Of a stretch of 64,000 nucleotides of DNA, positions 10,420 to 24,062 are shown one piece after another. The stretch is from Trametes villosa (taxonomy: Eukaryota > Basidiomycota > Agaricomycetes > Polyporales > Polyporaceae). The stretch's first letter is position 1. Each line of letters opens with the position of its first letter. Made by a program: the position numbers and the translations under genes. The DNA lies in contig PUDQ02000113.1 in the NCBI GenBank assembly GCA_002964805.2, positions 682,001 through 746,000 on the forward strand. Direction: 5' to 3'. A model generated the notes under the pieces. The model was not told the DNA's origin. It saw nothing but the letters and a program-made list of their open reading frames with translations, and ran no database searches.

Positions 10420-10823
10420 CTACCGGTTCTTCTTGGCCTCCCCTTGCTGCTTCTCGCGCGCGCGCAAGCGCGACTCTTCCCGCATCGCCTCGAAGATGTA
10501 AAGCACCAGGACGGCGTTGGCGGCGACGATGGCGGTGATCGCGGCGTATATGGTGTTGCCTGCGCGGAGATGAGGGGCGCACGGTCAGCCGCCAGTCCGG
10601 TGGGGCGGACGTACCTTCCCAGAGGTAGTCTCTTGAGAGGAAGTAGGAGGAGATGGGGACGATGCCCAGGGAGAGCGCGAAGATGATGAGCTTGCCGAGG
10701 ACACCGCTGGGGGATGCGCAGGTAATGTCAGAGCCCGAAGCGAGTGGACGGTGAGGATGGAGCTGACCCGGACTCGTCAGCTTGCGCAGCTACAATCTTT
10801 CCTACTGCAGCCTGTTCGCTCAT
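10420..10823 (-). CDS. VMA21: VMA21, V-ATPase assembly integral membrane protein
   Basis: Three exons: 10823-10768, 10706-10615 and 10559-10420, giving 95 aa. Two membrane helices are evident, VLGKLIIFALSLGIVPISSY and NTIYAAITAIVAANAVLVLY, separated by the short luminal loop FLSRDYLWEG, the hallmark arrangement of Vma21. The protein ends in KKNR, a KKXX-type dilysine signal expected to return it to the ER. Known role: ER chaperone for assembly of the V0 sector of the vacuolar ATPase. It is convergent with the PAT-like gene, with only about 107 bp between the two stops. Confidence 0.92.
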
Positions 10824-11094
10824 GATGTGCGTTGTTTTCTCAGCCTATTTGGAGCGTCGTGTCTGGAGCGTAGGCTGGAGAAGCAGCTAGAAGCAGGTGG
10901 TGGTCGGGGACAGGGCGCGACGCGTGCCTACGCGTCTGCTCGTCATGTGCGAGCGCCACGCGCGCGATGTGGCACCTCCTCGCACCCTGCCACCACCACC
11001 ACCCTGCTTCTCTCCGTTTCCTGCATCTGCGTCTCTTGGGGGCTCGTCTGTGTCTTTGACTGAAAGGGGGCCATCTAGCTCGACCATTGTATAC

Positions 11095-13408
<2,314 letters not shown>

Positions 13409-13666
13409 CCGGGAGATATATGCTATTTGATGAGCTCCGCTGCCTTCGAATGTCCTTCGAACGTCCATGTTAATGTCGACGAGTCTCAGTTGGTCTCCTG
13501 CCTGCAATTGCATCTAATCTTATCTAACGGACAACTCGATCGAAATTTTGGTTAGCGCCCTTTGTAGGGGCGTTCGGGTAGGCGCCCATAAGACCAGTCT
13601 TACCGCCACCTCCTACAAAGCGTAGGCATTCCCTTCCAGCCACGCCCCTCACGACCAGCAAAAGCC

Positions 13667-14960
13667 ATGGTACGCTTGGTAATGTCTATGAATATTCGGT
13701 AGATACTTAATACACGCGCAGATTCGTCGGCAAGCGCGTGAACGTCGCCAGTACATCTACGCGAAGTCCCAGGAATCGCAGGAGCGGCAGACGTATGCAC
13801 GGAAACAGCAAATTAAGGATGCGCTCGCGGCTGGGAAGGCTTTGCCCACGGAGCTGAGGAAGGACGCGAAGGATCTGGGGAGAGACCTCGCGTTTGACGA
13901 AGCGCAAGCAGGTGCGTCCAGACACGCTGGATTCCCTTTCATTCAACCTAACGTGGGCCTCAGAACCATCCTCCCATATCGACAACGAATACTCGCGCGC
14001 CGGGATCCTTGACCCGAAAATTGTCGTGACCACGTCAAGAGACCCTAGCTCGAAGCTCCTGCAGTTCGCGAAAGTGTGTATCCCCTGCCCTACGGTCAGT
14101 CAATGCATGTCTAACCAGTAGCCGCACGTGCTATAGGAAATGCGCCTGGTCTTCCCCAACACGCATCGGATAAACCGTGGAAACTACGTCGTGAAGGAGC
14201 TAGCAGAAGCGTGCAGGGCGAACGACGTGACGGATTTGGTCGTACTGCATGAGCACCGTGGTGTACCAGGTGCGCATATCTTTCGGTTTCCTCCTGAATC
14301 TCCGCCAACGTCCCGCCTCTTTCCCAGACGCAATGATCGTCTCACACTTCCCTCACGGACCTACCGTCTACTTCACTCTCCACAACGTTCAGCTACGGCA
14401 CGATATCGCGTCGTACAAGTCATCTACCGTCTCCGAACAATACCCACACCTCATCTTCGAGAACTTCACTTCCAAGTTGGGCGAGCGGATACAGGACGTA
14501 CTTAAGTACCTCTTCCCGGTACCGAAGGAGGACAGCAAGCGGGTGATGACATTCTCGACAGAGGACGACTTCATCTCGTTCAGGTAAGACGCCATATTCT
14601 TGGGCCGGTTGGAACCGGGCTCATGACCCGCGCCGCACGTATAGGCACCATGTCTTCATGAAAATCCCACCAAAGCAGGTCCAGCTTGCGGAGGTTGGCC
14701 CCCGGTTTGAGATGAAGCGTGCGTCTGTCCCCTCCGTAGCTCCAGTCTTCCACGTTGAACCCCTTTCTGCGACAGCCTACGAGATCCGACAAGGCACCAT
14801 CGAGCAGACCGAGGCAGAACGCGAATGGGTCCTTGCGCACTACTCTCGTACTGCGAAGAAGCGGACTTTGCTCAGTGGTCCCCCACCGCGGCCATCTGCG
14901 AATGCGGCGACGTCCGAGGACGACTCAGAAAACAAGCGGAAGAAGCGCGCACGGCGGTAG
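13667..14960 (+). CDS. IMP4: IMP4, U3 snoRNP / SSU processome Brix-domain protein
   Basis: Six exons: 13667-13669, 13722-13911, 13964-14073, 14137-14269, 14328-14583 and 14645-14960, giving 335 aa. Imp4 acts with Imp3 and Mpp10 in the nucleolus to fold U3 snoRNA onto pre-18S rRNA. Diagnostic stretches are [16 protein letters not shown] at the N-terminus, [19 protein letters not shown] opening the Brix domain, [33 protein letters not shown] and [17 protein letters not shown]. The start codon is alone in its exon: ATG is followed at once by a GTACGC donor, and the next exon opens with ATT CGT CGG. Beyond the usual end there is a Lys/Arg-rich tail of about 30 residues (NKRKKRARR). Confidence 0.93.
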
Positions 14961-15236
14961 TCCCGTTCCATGTCTTTGCCGCCCCGTCGCTCCTCCCGCC
15001 ATACCAGCTGGTCGCCGAGAGCGTTGCGTATTTTGTATCGTGCTGGTTGTATAATATCACGCCTCCGCCATCCCGTGCGGTACGGCGAGCGTATTCGTTG
15101 CTTACATCTGAAACTCTTTAACCGGCGCTGTATCAAGCATACATCGGTACGTGGCGAGCAGCCTCGATCTCGCTGGCTGAGCTGTACTATCATGCGCAGA
15201 ACAGTCCAATGTTACTCGTAACATGAATCAGATGCC

Positions 15237-16306
15237 TTATTTGGCGACCTTCGCCTTTCTCAGCATCTGGTGTATAACAATTTCAGCGACCCATGTACAG
15301 GGTGGACGAAGGCGTCACTCACAACTCGTATCGTTACAGGTTCGTGGTCCCAGGTCGGATTGTCATCCCCAACGGTGTCTTCGCCAACAACCACGAAGCC
15401 TAGTCCTTCGTAGAACCAGTATGCACTCGAGGTGAGCACCCAGACATCGCGACCCCTCGCGCCTGCCTGTAGACGAGGGACAGTCAGGGGTGCAGTATCA
15501 CGGCTGCGTTTGCGTCTCTGAGGCCTTACCAAGTCGGTCACAGTGGTGACCAAGGCTGAGGCGAAGCCCTGGCCTTGCGCCTCCGGGGCGGTAGCCAGAG
15601 TTTCGATTTCGTACATTTCGTCGACCCTGTCCCCGAACGCGGCCTTGGTCAAGGCTGCTGCCTTCTCGATGCATTCGGTCCATCTCTGACGCTGCTGTCA
15701 ACAGGGTTGTTCTCCAGTACGAATTGAAGCTGCGCTTACCTTCTCGGCCTCGGCGGGTGAAGCCAGCGAAATGAGGTAGGAAAGCCATTTGTAGACCTTC
15801 CGGGAACTATTATTCCCCGGCAATCCGCTGGAGCGACGCTCGTCAGTTCGCGCAACTCGGGCAAGGAAGAAATGTTCGTGCTCACTACTTCAGGACAGAC
15901 TCCCCGTCGTTAACGGCGAGCATGCGCTTCTGGCCAATCCCGTCAGCCATGCTGAAGCCGACCCGCGCCTTCCATCGTGCTGTGAAGAAGGGCGCCGTAT
16001 CGGCATCCTGTGCATTGCCGTCGCACCGATGTTCAGACAGATGCGTGTGGAGACATGCAGTGCACGTACGACGACGTAGTTCATCGAGGCCTCATCGCGC
16101 AAGACCTTGTGCATGGTCTCGGTAGCTTTCGGGAGGTTCGCTTGGAGACGTGATGCGCGAGTCAGTCCATCATTCTAGTCCTGTATGCGCCTTTGCTCAC
16201 CGTAGAGCATGGGCTTTACTTCGATCCTCTGGCGACTTCCGGAATTCCCGCCCAATAGGGACGTTTTCTCGCCATAAAAGGCAGTCGAGTAGTCGTTTGA
16301 AGTCAT
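15237..16306 (-). CDS. Tandem GNAT acetyltransferase, copy 1
   Basis: Seven exons: 16306-16201, 16140-16070, 16007-15886, 15827-15740, 15685-15530, 15466-15323 and 15266-15237, giving 238 aa. The first 130 or so residues form a family-specific region with EKTSLLG, RIEVKPMLY and DADTAPFFTARWKA. The GNAT fold follows, with motif A APEAQGQGFASALVTT and the segment DVWVLTSSAYWFYEGLGFVV. It ends MLRKAKVAK. No catalytic substrate can be named. A TATATAAG-type box lies about 90 bp upstream of the start on this strand. Closest in sequence to copies 2 and 3, which points to recent duplication. Confidence 0.85.
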
Positions 16307-16541
16307 TTGGTCCTCTCTCAGTAGCTGCCAGTGCTTGGTACCATGAAGGAATCCGGGCGCAAGAACAACCCCCTTGAACCTTAGGCATCAACTTATATAC
16401 CATGTCTCAGCTTCCCGGACCACCCACGGCCATGTTCACCACCAAAGTCGGCCCACGAGATATCAGCGCCACGCTAGCAATTCTCAAAATCACGGCTGCT
16501 CTCTATTAGATGTTTCAAGCGGGTACGTGTCTAGATGTCTG

Positions 16542-17624
16542 TCAACCACTACTCTTTGGAGCTGTTCTGACCTTCCTGAGCATCTAGGATGCAATGTCAA
16601 TGATTTACGCACACAGTGGGCGAAGGAGTCACTCACAACACGTATGGTCACAGGTTCATGGTCCCAGGTGGGATTGTCTCCTCCAACCGTCTCTACGCCG
16701 ACGGTTACGAAGCCTAGCAGCTCGTAAAACTTGTAGGCGCTTGAGGTGAGCACCCATACATCGTGACCATCGGCGTCTCCCTGCAGACAGGGGATAGTCA
16801 GCGTACTGTTCTATTCACACATGCCTGGAGCCTTACCAGGTCGGTCACGGTGGTTACCAGTGCCGAAGCAAAGCCCTGTCCCTGCGCTTCCGGGGCGGTA
16901 GCTAGAAGTTGAATCTCATACATCTCGTCGACTCTATCCCCGAACGCAGCCTTGGTCATGGCATCTATCTTCCCGATACATTCTGCCCATCTCTGACCTT
17001 TTTGTCAATAGGGTTATCCTCTGGAACAAGTTCAAGCCACACTCGCCTTCTTAGCTTCGGTGGAGGAAGCAAGCGACACGAGGTAGGACAGCCATTCGTA
17101 GAACTTCTGGGTACCTCTGTTTCCCGGCACTCCGCTGAGAAATGCCGTCAGTTGACACAACCCGGCGATAGGATATGGTCAAGCTTACAACTTCAAGACG
17201 GACTCGCCGCCGTTCACGGTAAGCATGCGCTTCTGGCTGATGCCGTCTGCCATATTGAAGCCATTTCGTGACCTCCAGCGCGCCCTGAAAAGGGGCGTAT
17301 CATCGGCATCCTGTGAATAGACAAGTACAGACTCAGGGAATCGTCCTAGTATGAAGAGGCGCAGTACACGCACGGCGATGTAGTTCATCATGGCTTGGTC
17401 GTGCAAGATCTTCTGCACATTGTCGGTAGCTTTCGGAAGATCCGCTAGATTGTGAAACGTGCCAGTGAGTCTGTTACCCACGCATCGTGTTCGCCGATGG
17501 CATCTCCTTACATACCATACAGCATAGGCTTGACTTCAACCTTCTTGGGACTCCTGAGCTTCCCGCTCAATAATGGCGTTTTCTCGTCACTGCCAATAGC
17601 GGTCGAGTAGTTTTCCACAGCCAT
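16542..17624 (-). CDS. Tandem GNAT acetyltransferase, copy 2
   Basis: Seven exons: 17624-17516, 17444-17374, 17310-17189, 17134-17047, 16992-16837, 16780-16637 and 16583-16542, giving 243 aa. Exons 2, 3, 4, 5 and 6 have the same lengths as in copy 1. Conserved landmarks are EKTPLLSGK, VEVKPMLY, GISQKRMLTVNGGESVLK, motif A APEAQGQGFASALVTTVTD and AYKFYELLGFVTVG. The intron after exon 4 needs a GC donor (AAG followed by GCGAGT) to keep frame; the neighbours use GT at the same place. A TTATAA element sits about 70 bp upstream of the start. Confidence 0.83.
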
Positions 17625-17978
17625 CTTGTGGTTGATCAGTATCCTGAAGGGCTTCGGACGCAGAGACAGTCTCTAAGAAGACTCGGGCGCTGGTTATAAA
17701 CTTCGATGCGCACTCGGGCGTTTCATGACATCGCAACCGCGAGGCACGGGCGTCCGCGTCAAATCTCGCGCCCCGAACCGCAACTTTGCTGCGGCGGGGC
17801 CGCCGTGCATTGCATAGCTAGTCTATCTTTCTTCTGTACACACTCGACGCAAGTCATGTTCAACCGGTAAGGCTAGGACGTCCCCGTTATTGGAAGGCTA
17901 GGCTGACTATCTGCATTGTCTTGGTAGGCGCGGTACAATCCGCTATGCAGTCCGCGATACATGTGCTTCAACTTGTGA

Positions 17979-19063
17979 TCATCTAGAAGCTTTCGCCTTC
18001 CTAAGCATCTGGTACGCAAACTCAGCCTCCCGTACGTATGGCAGACGAAGAGGTCTCTTACAATTCGTAGGGCCACCGGTTCGTGCTTCCACGTCGGATT
18101 ATCTCCCCCTATGGTGTCTTCGCCGACGATCACGAAGCCGAGCGCCTCGTAGAACTTGTACGCGGTTGAGGTGAGCAGCCACACATCGCGGCCATCCGCG
18201 TCTCCCTGCATTCCGGGAACTTCAGCCAGGCATGTGGACCATCGTTCATCATCCATAACTCACCATGTCAGTCACAGCGGTTACCAGGGCCGAGGCGAAT
18301 CCCTGTCCCTGGGCTTCTGGGTCCGTAGCGAGGGACCGGACCTCGTACATGCCGTCGATGCTGTCCCCGAACACGGCCTTCGTCAACGCCCCGATCTTCT
18401 CGAGGCACTCCGTTCGCCTCTGAGGTGTGTTTGGCGTTAACTAGGCTTTTCATCCTAACGTACTGAAACTACGCTTACCTTCTTAGCTTCAAGGGCACTC
18501 GGGAGTGCAACGAGGTACGAGAGCCACTTGATGATCTTCCCAACCCAGCTAATCTTCCTCTTGCTGTCTCCCGGCATTCCGCTGCATCGCCGCTCGTCAG
18601 TTCGCGTATCGGGCAGACAAATTCAGGCTCACTATCTCAAGATCGACTCGCCACCGTTCACAGTGAGCATGCGCTCCTGGTCGATCGCTTCCGCCATGAT
18701 CAGGCCATTGCGCACCCTCCATCGCGCGCCATAGAATGGCGCCGTGTCAGCCTCCTGCTCGTGCAGCGTAAGAAGATACAGATCCTGCTGGGCGTGCACG
18801 TCAAGAGCGCAGCTACGGTACGCACAGATAGGTAGTTCATGAAGGCTTCGTCGGGTAGGATCTTCTGCACGGTTTCGACGGCTCTCGGTAGGTCCCCTGA
18901 GAACGTACAAAGTGCCGATGAGTCCGTGGCAAACGCGACAGGCCCACTGGTACTTACTGTACAGCATGGGCTTGACTTCTATCTTCTGGCGATCCCCGAC
19001 CTGCTCGCCCAGTAGTGGCGTTTTCTCGCCATGGCGGGCGAACAGTTGTGGCTCCGAATCCAT
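17979..19063 (-). CDS. Tandem GNAT acetyltransferase, copy 3
   Basis: Seven exons: 19063-18958, 18896-18826, 18754-18633, 18581-18479, 18419-18264, 18205-18062 and 18008-17979, giving 243 aa. Exon 4 is 15 nt longer than in copies 1 and 2, adding five residues, and otherwise exon lengths match. It has HGEKTPLLGEQ, KIEVKPMLY, EADTAPFYGARWR, ERMLTVNGGESILR, motif A with PEAQGQGFASALVTA, and DVWLLTSTAYKFYEALGFVI. A TATAAA box lies on this strand about 115 bp ahead of the ATG. It is very similar to copies 1 and 2. Confidence 0.85.
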
Positions 19064-19581
19064 CTAGTTCCTCCGCGGCGACTGCTGGATTCGAAGGTGC
19101 TGGCCGTATGGGCGAACTGTCGTCGCACCAGCTCAAAACCCGGACCCTATTTTATCGACGGCCGACGGTCGCCCTCGTTTTATAGGTATCGGCATCAGCC
19201 TGGTTTTCACGACATCACGGCAGCGAGGCGCGTGTTTCGCAATCTGAGCCACAACGCCGTGGCGAGGCCGTGGGGTAAAATAGTAGACGCATGCTCTATC
19301 TTAAGACGAGCGCAGTGCTTCCCGGTGAGTGTGATGTCCGTGGAGACTCGTTACATAGCCATTAACCCGAAAAAATAGCGAGCAGAGCTTGAGGTCGTTC
19401 ACTGTGTGAGGGGGTGCACACCTCCGGCGGAAAGTCAACGAGCGCGCAGCGGGTATAGACGATGTCTCAAACTTGAACGCTTTACGACTCCAGCGACACA
19501 CCGACTTCCGGTATGAATAGGTCAATGTAAGCGGGTTCTATTCACTGGCGGTATGCGTGTCTCAAACGTACTGCCAGTGTG
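19064..19581. other. Spacer between GNAT copies 3 and 4
   Basis: 518 bp. It holds the copy 3 promoter (TATAAA, minus strand, near 19184-19179) and the 3' flank of copy 4. No additional gene or mobile element was recognised. Confidence 0.5.
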
Positions 19582-20637
19582 CTAAACATCTTCAACCGAC
19601 TTCTTCCAAGGACGGAGCATCTGCATGGGGTCGCAAGTTAGCAATGTGCTGGGTTCAGGCGGCCTCGACTTACCAGGCGAACCGTAATCGGTTCTCCGTC
19701 CCAAGCAGGGTTATCCTCTCCGACGTTGAAGCAGCGCAGGATCGAGAACCCCAGTGCTTCGTAAAAGTGGTACGCGTCGGTCGTGATCAACCACACATCG
19801 CGGCTCTCGGCGTCCGCCTACAGGTACGACGTTCATCTGCAGGTCTCTGAAGTTCACCAGGCGAGCTTACCTTGTCGGTAACTGAAGTCACCAGTGCAGT
19901 GCCATATCCCCGCCCCTGGGCCTCCGGAGCTGTTCCGAGCGACTGGATCTCGTACATCTCCGGGATCTTCTCCCCGAGGGCGTCCCCGACCACCGCCGTG
20001 ACCTTATCTACAAACTCTTTCGTGCGCTATATCCCCTATTATCAGCTTGGTTGGCGGGTAAGTGGGCATGCCTGACCATACCTTCACCAGCTCGCGCGTA
20101 TCGAAAGCCTTTCGAGAGATGTTCTCTAGGAAGGTATGTATCCAGGGATCGGGTGGCCCTCCAGGTACCTGGCTGCCGCGCCCTCGTTGGTTATATTCAC
20201 CAGCGAAACTGGATACACCCAACTCACTATTTCATAACCGCGGCGCCATCGTCTATGGCCAATTGACGGTGCTGCCTGATGCCAGAGTCGAACATGAGGT
20301 AGTACCGTCCTTTGGCACGGCTTTCGGCGAAAGGTGCAGTGTCAACAGCCTGGTATATCCGAGCCCTGCTCAGAATAGATCCACGCATGCTGGGTTCCCA
20401 CTTACAGTGAAATACTTCATCAATGAGTCCGTTTGAAACGCTCTGTGGATGGTATCGGCGCCGCGCGCCATGTCGCCTATAAGTTCGCGGGCTTAGTGAC
20501 AGTTCGCGTAAACTGAGGCTTGACAGACACTTACTGTGCTTCATGGGTACGGGCTCAACCTTTCGTATCCCATACTCCTCCGACTGTTGCAGCAGAGGGG
20601 TCTTCTCATCATGACACTGCGCCTGAGAGGCCGCCAT
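19582..20637 (-). CDS. Tandem GNAT acetyltransferase, copy 4
   Basis: Seven exons: 20637-20535, 20476-20406, 20349-20228, 20208-20082, 20026-19871, 19817-19674 and 19620-19582, giving 253 aa. Exons 2, 3, 5 and 6 keep the invariant 71, 122, 156 and 144 nt. The N-terminal half has diverged: the copy 1-3 motif GGES is replaced by DDGAAVMKY, and exon 4 is enlarged to 127 nt with a Gly/Pro-rich insert. The GNAT core is kept, with APEAQGRGYGTALVTSVTD and AYHFYEALGFSIL. It probably represents an older branch of the family. Confidence 0.82.
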
Positions 20638-21119
20638 GTCCGCACAGTCAAGTCCAAACGGAGCTACGGAGCTGCGGAACGAGCAGCAGCCCGACGACGA
20701 GGACGTAGTAGGAGGCGGAGGTCAACGCTCAGCGGAGCTGAACAGGGAGATCAATTGCGCGTTCGACAGGACGTGGTACTTATTACGAAGGATAGCCGAG
20801 AGCACCGGAGGATCACCATCATCGGCGATAGTTGGTGCGAAGCCGCAGCGTCGAAGACGTCCAAGTACTACGTGATTTGACAAGGACTGCATTCCAGACT
20901 CCGCGTGGGCACTTATCATATGGGCGCGCGGCCGCCTGCGCGTCTGCCACCCTCTCACTCAGCGCTGTATCATATGCTCATAGTCTCCGTATTGATGTGG
21001 GGGCCATCGAAGCTATGTGCACTTCAGAGCCTGCGAAGAAAAGACTTTAAGTAGGACATCTGGCGACCTTTGGGACGTCTAGGACGCTCAGGCGTCGCGA
21101 GTCCAGATGGCAGCGTACA
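20638..21119. other. Spacer between GNAT copies 4 and 5
   Basis: 482 bp. A plus-strand frame starts at 20636 with a good initiation context and could encode about 79 aa, but it overlaps the opposite start of copy 4 and shows no recognisable family. I do not call it as a gene. Confidence 0.4.
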
Positions 21120-22287
21120 CTACGGCACTGCGGCCCCAAGTTCTCTTGAACTTCCCACCGATCGGTATCCTTTACTGAGGCTTCTCCGTAACGCGGGGCC
21201 CAAGAGTTGAAGAACGCGCGCGACCGGCATCTTTACGCAGCTGGGATTCACTATCAGCTCTCCCGCTCGATGGCACACCGAGCAACTGTTCAAGACCCGG
21301 ACGCACCACGAAGATGGGAATGGGCTCGCCGTCCCAAGCTGGGTTGTCAGCCCCCAGAACGCCTTCACAAACGATGTGAAAACCAAGTTGCTGGTAGAAT
21401 TTGGAGGCACCGGCCGTGATAACCCATGTGTCGCGACCCTCAGCCTCCGCCTAGAGAGCACGACATGTCAGGGAAAGGCTGGCGAACGCTTGTCTACAGC
21501 CGCACCTGTTCTGTTACAGCATTGACAAGGGCAGTCGCGTAGCCTCGTCCTTGCGCTTCGGGAGCGGTCGCCAGTACCTGCAGGGAGTACATCTCCTTGA
21601 CCTTTGAGCCGAATGCCTCACGGACGAATTCTCGGATCTTGCCACGGAACTCGGTCTTTCGCTACAATACACCATGTCAGCCACGCTGAGTCGTAGCAGA
21701 CCCAAGAGATAAATCACGCACGCTCGTAAGCTTTGAAGTGTCAAAACTCTCTAGTAGCCTGAAGAATAGCTCGAACACTTTGCTAGGCGTGTCATTGCCA
21801 GGGGCGCCACTGTGAGGGATCCGGTAAGCGGATGATCGGGTGTCGAGTAGAATGGACAGAACGCACTACTCGAGGACAGCTTGTCCTTGGTTGACAGTGA
21901 GAATTCGCCCCTGGTGTACTCCGTCGAGGAAGGTGGCGTTATGCCTGAGTCTCCAGCGTGCTGAGAAGAACGGCGCCGTATCAGCCGACTGGCAGTCTAC
22001 AGTGTCAACATTGCGTGAATCGTCTCAACTACCGAGTGAGGACGTACCCCGTAGTAGTTCATGATGGCATCGTCGACGAACGCTCTTTGCACAGTGTCGG
22101 CAGCCTTAGAGACTTCGCCTAGAAATAACGCTTAAAACCAGCTGCTTGAGAGTGCAGAAACTTGTGCCGTACTATACTTCAGGGGCGCTACCTTGATTTT
22201 CTCATTCTCCTCCTCGAGGTCTCCTAGGAGCGGTGTTTGTTCGGATTGAGGCCCATCGAGGGAGAGCTCGCGAGGATGGCCGTCCAT
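21120..22287 (-). CDS. Tandem GNAT acetyltransferase, copy 5
   Basis: Seven exons: 22287-22173, 22118-22048, 21988-21867, 21809-21722, 21661-21506, 21450-21307 and 21230-21120, giving 268 aa, the longest of the array because the last exon is extended to 111 nt. Landmarks are EQTPLLGDLEEENEKIKVAP, SADTAPFFSARWR, RILTVNQGQAVLEYGAPGN, motif A APEAQGRGYATALVNAVTE, and DTWVITAGASKFYQQLGFHI. The tail (LRRSLSKGYRSVGSSREL) is not shared with other copies, so its length depends on the final acceptor being right. Confidence 0.8.
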
Positions 22288-22562
22288 GCTGAGCCCAAAG
22301 TTCGGCCCAACGACCCAGTGTCTGTACGGAAGGCAAGTGAGGAAGGCGAATCAAACGTGAGCTCCCCATCGGACATGTTATAGGCTGATCCCATGTGGTA
22401 CTTAGCCTTGAGACACCGGTCGGCGACTTTTGAGGTGATACCGAGACTTAGGGGGGCTTGGGCGGTTCAGCCGGATAGCCTGACGATGATACGATTGCCA
22501 TTGATGTGATCCGCAACTACAAGCGCAACACCGGAGCGGGGATTTGCGGATCGAAGGCGCGT

Positions 22563-23711
22563 TTATACCATCGATGGTTTCTCCGCCCCGGTCTCGAAAG
22601 GAAACTTCCTCGGGCTCCTGTACATCTGTAGACGCCAAGTTCAGCGGCGCGGGTTTGGGACGCGGACAAGAGTTAATCCACTGACGACTCGGATGGGAAC
22701 CGGTTCCCCAGACCATTCCGGATTGTCCACCCCTAAGACGTCCTCCTGTACTACCGAGTAGCCGACCCTCTGGTAGAACCCTTGGGTGTTTGAGGTGACA
22801 AGCCAGACGCCTCGTCTCTGGACATCCGCCTGTATATCAATAGCAAGTCAGTGATACATACTGTGAGCATACTCTCAAGGCGTGAGCGTACCGTGGCGTT
22901 CACGAGAAGCGTCAGTATGGTGCCGTAGCCCTTTCCCTGTTCTTGGGGAGCGGTTGCCAGCCCCTGCAACTCGATCATGTCTTCGATCGAGTCCCCGAAG
23001 GCGGTCTTTAGCAACGCCTTCAGCTTCGTGATATATTCCTGCTTCCTCTAGACCAGGGGAGAATTAGATACGGCGCTCAACCGAAGCCTGGCCGGCTTGG
23101 AAGCGACGAAACCTTGACCAGCTCCGCGGTGTCGAACTTCTTAAGGATGGGAGCGCAGAGCGGCAGAAATCGCCCTCCCTTGTTCCCGGGGATGCTACTG
23201 TGGTCTGGTATTAGATAGTCGTAACATAACTAGCGCGGGGAAATCCAAACCTACGCAGTGACAATCGCGTCGCCGCCGTTGACGGTCCACACTGTTTGGT
23301 TCGAGACATGATCTGTAAGGGAGAGCCCGTGCGCCAGCTTCTGTCTCCATTCCCGTCCAGGTGCGGTATCTACGGCCTAAAAGAGCGTGTTTCGTGTGTT
23401 ATTATCAGCTGAAGACGATGTCATCGTAGACCTCACATCCAGGTAATGTGTCAGCGGATCGTCGAGTATCGCATCGTAGCTCGTCCTGACCGCATTCGGG
23501 ATGTCTCCTAGAAAGTGAAGACGTGTCAAGATATATACAGCGAATCTTACTTTGCTCGTTCACACGTACCATATCGCAGCGGTTGCGGTATCTGAGCCGG
23601 TGGTTTCGGCGGCGTTGGCAGCCCTTCGCCAGGTGCGAGCGAGGGGGCTTTCTCGCCATCCTCTGCAAGCTGCTCAGCGCAATCGGGATAACCCTTGGCT
23701 GTTGTGTCCAT
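22563..23711 (-). CDS. Tandem GNAT acetyltransferase, copy 6
   Basis: Seven exons: 23711-23570, 23507-23437, 23376-23255, 23197-23113, 23047-22892, 22829-22686 and 22625-22563, giving 260 aa. The first exon is long and Pro-rich (LPTPPKPPAQIPQPLRY). The core retains VDTAPGREWRQK, TVNGGDAIVT, APQEQGKGYGTILTLLVNAT and VWLVTSNTQGFYQRVGYSVV. The motif A position reads QEQGKGYG. A TATATATAAG stretch lies about 40 bp before the start on this strand. The start is the first in-frame ATG after that box. Confidence 0.82.
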
Positions 23712-24062
23712 GTTCAGTGGAACGTTGCAGTGGCTGAGAGCTGGGGACGTCTTATATATATACTTATCTCGCGCAGCCTAGCTGCAGCTGCGCATACCAT
23801 ACTGGCGCTAAACCTATCAGGATTGCGGCATGTGCACCGCAGCCCTCATGCGTGAGTGTCGGAATCTCAAGCCAGGCACCGTCCGGCATCGTCGCGGGCA
23901 TATCCACATACTTCGACCTGAGCGCAACCAAGAAGCTGTACAACGTCCTAGTCTTCTTCCTGGATATATCCGATCGGAGGAGCGAACTAACCTCGCGGTT
24001 GAGGACGAGATACTACCAACACACACACACAATCGTTTGCAACACCGGGTACCATTTACGGA
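23712..24062. other. Spacer between GNAT copies 6 and 7
   Basis: 351 bp with the copy 6 promoter and the copy 7 3' flank, including a short (CA)n run near 24019-24030. No gene was recognised. Confidence 0.5.

Noticed and set aside
20636..21050. Plus-strand frame starting MSAQSSPNGATELRN with a good initiation context, and a following frame that could be spliced to it
   Set aside because: It overlaps the start of GNAT copy 4 on the other strand, has no recognisable family, and its exon joining is not unique.
24019..24030. Short CA run near GNAT copy 7
   Set aside because: A simple microsatellite with no sign of function.
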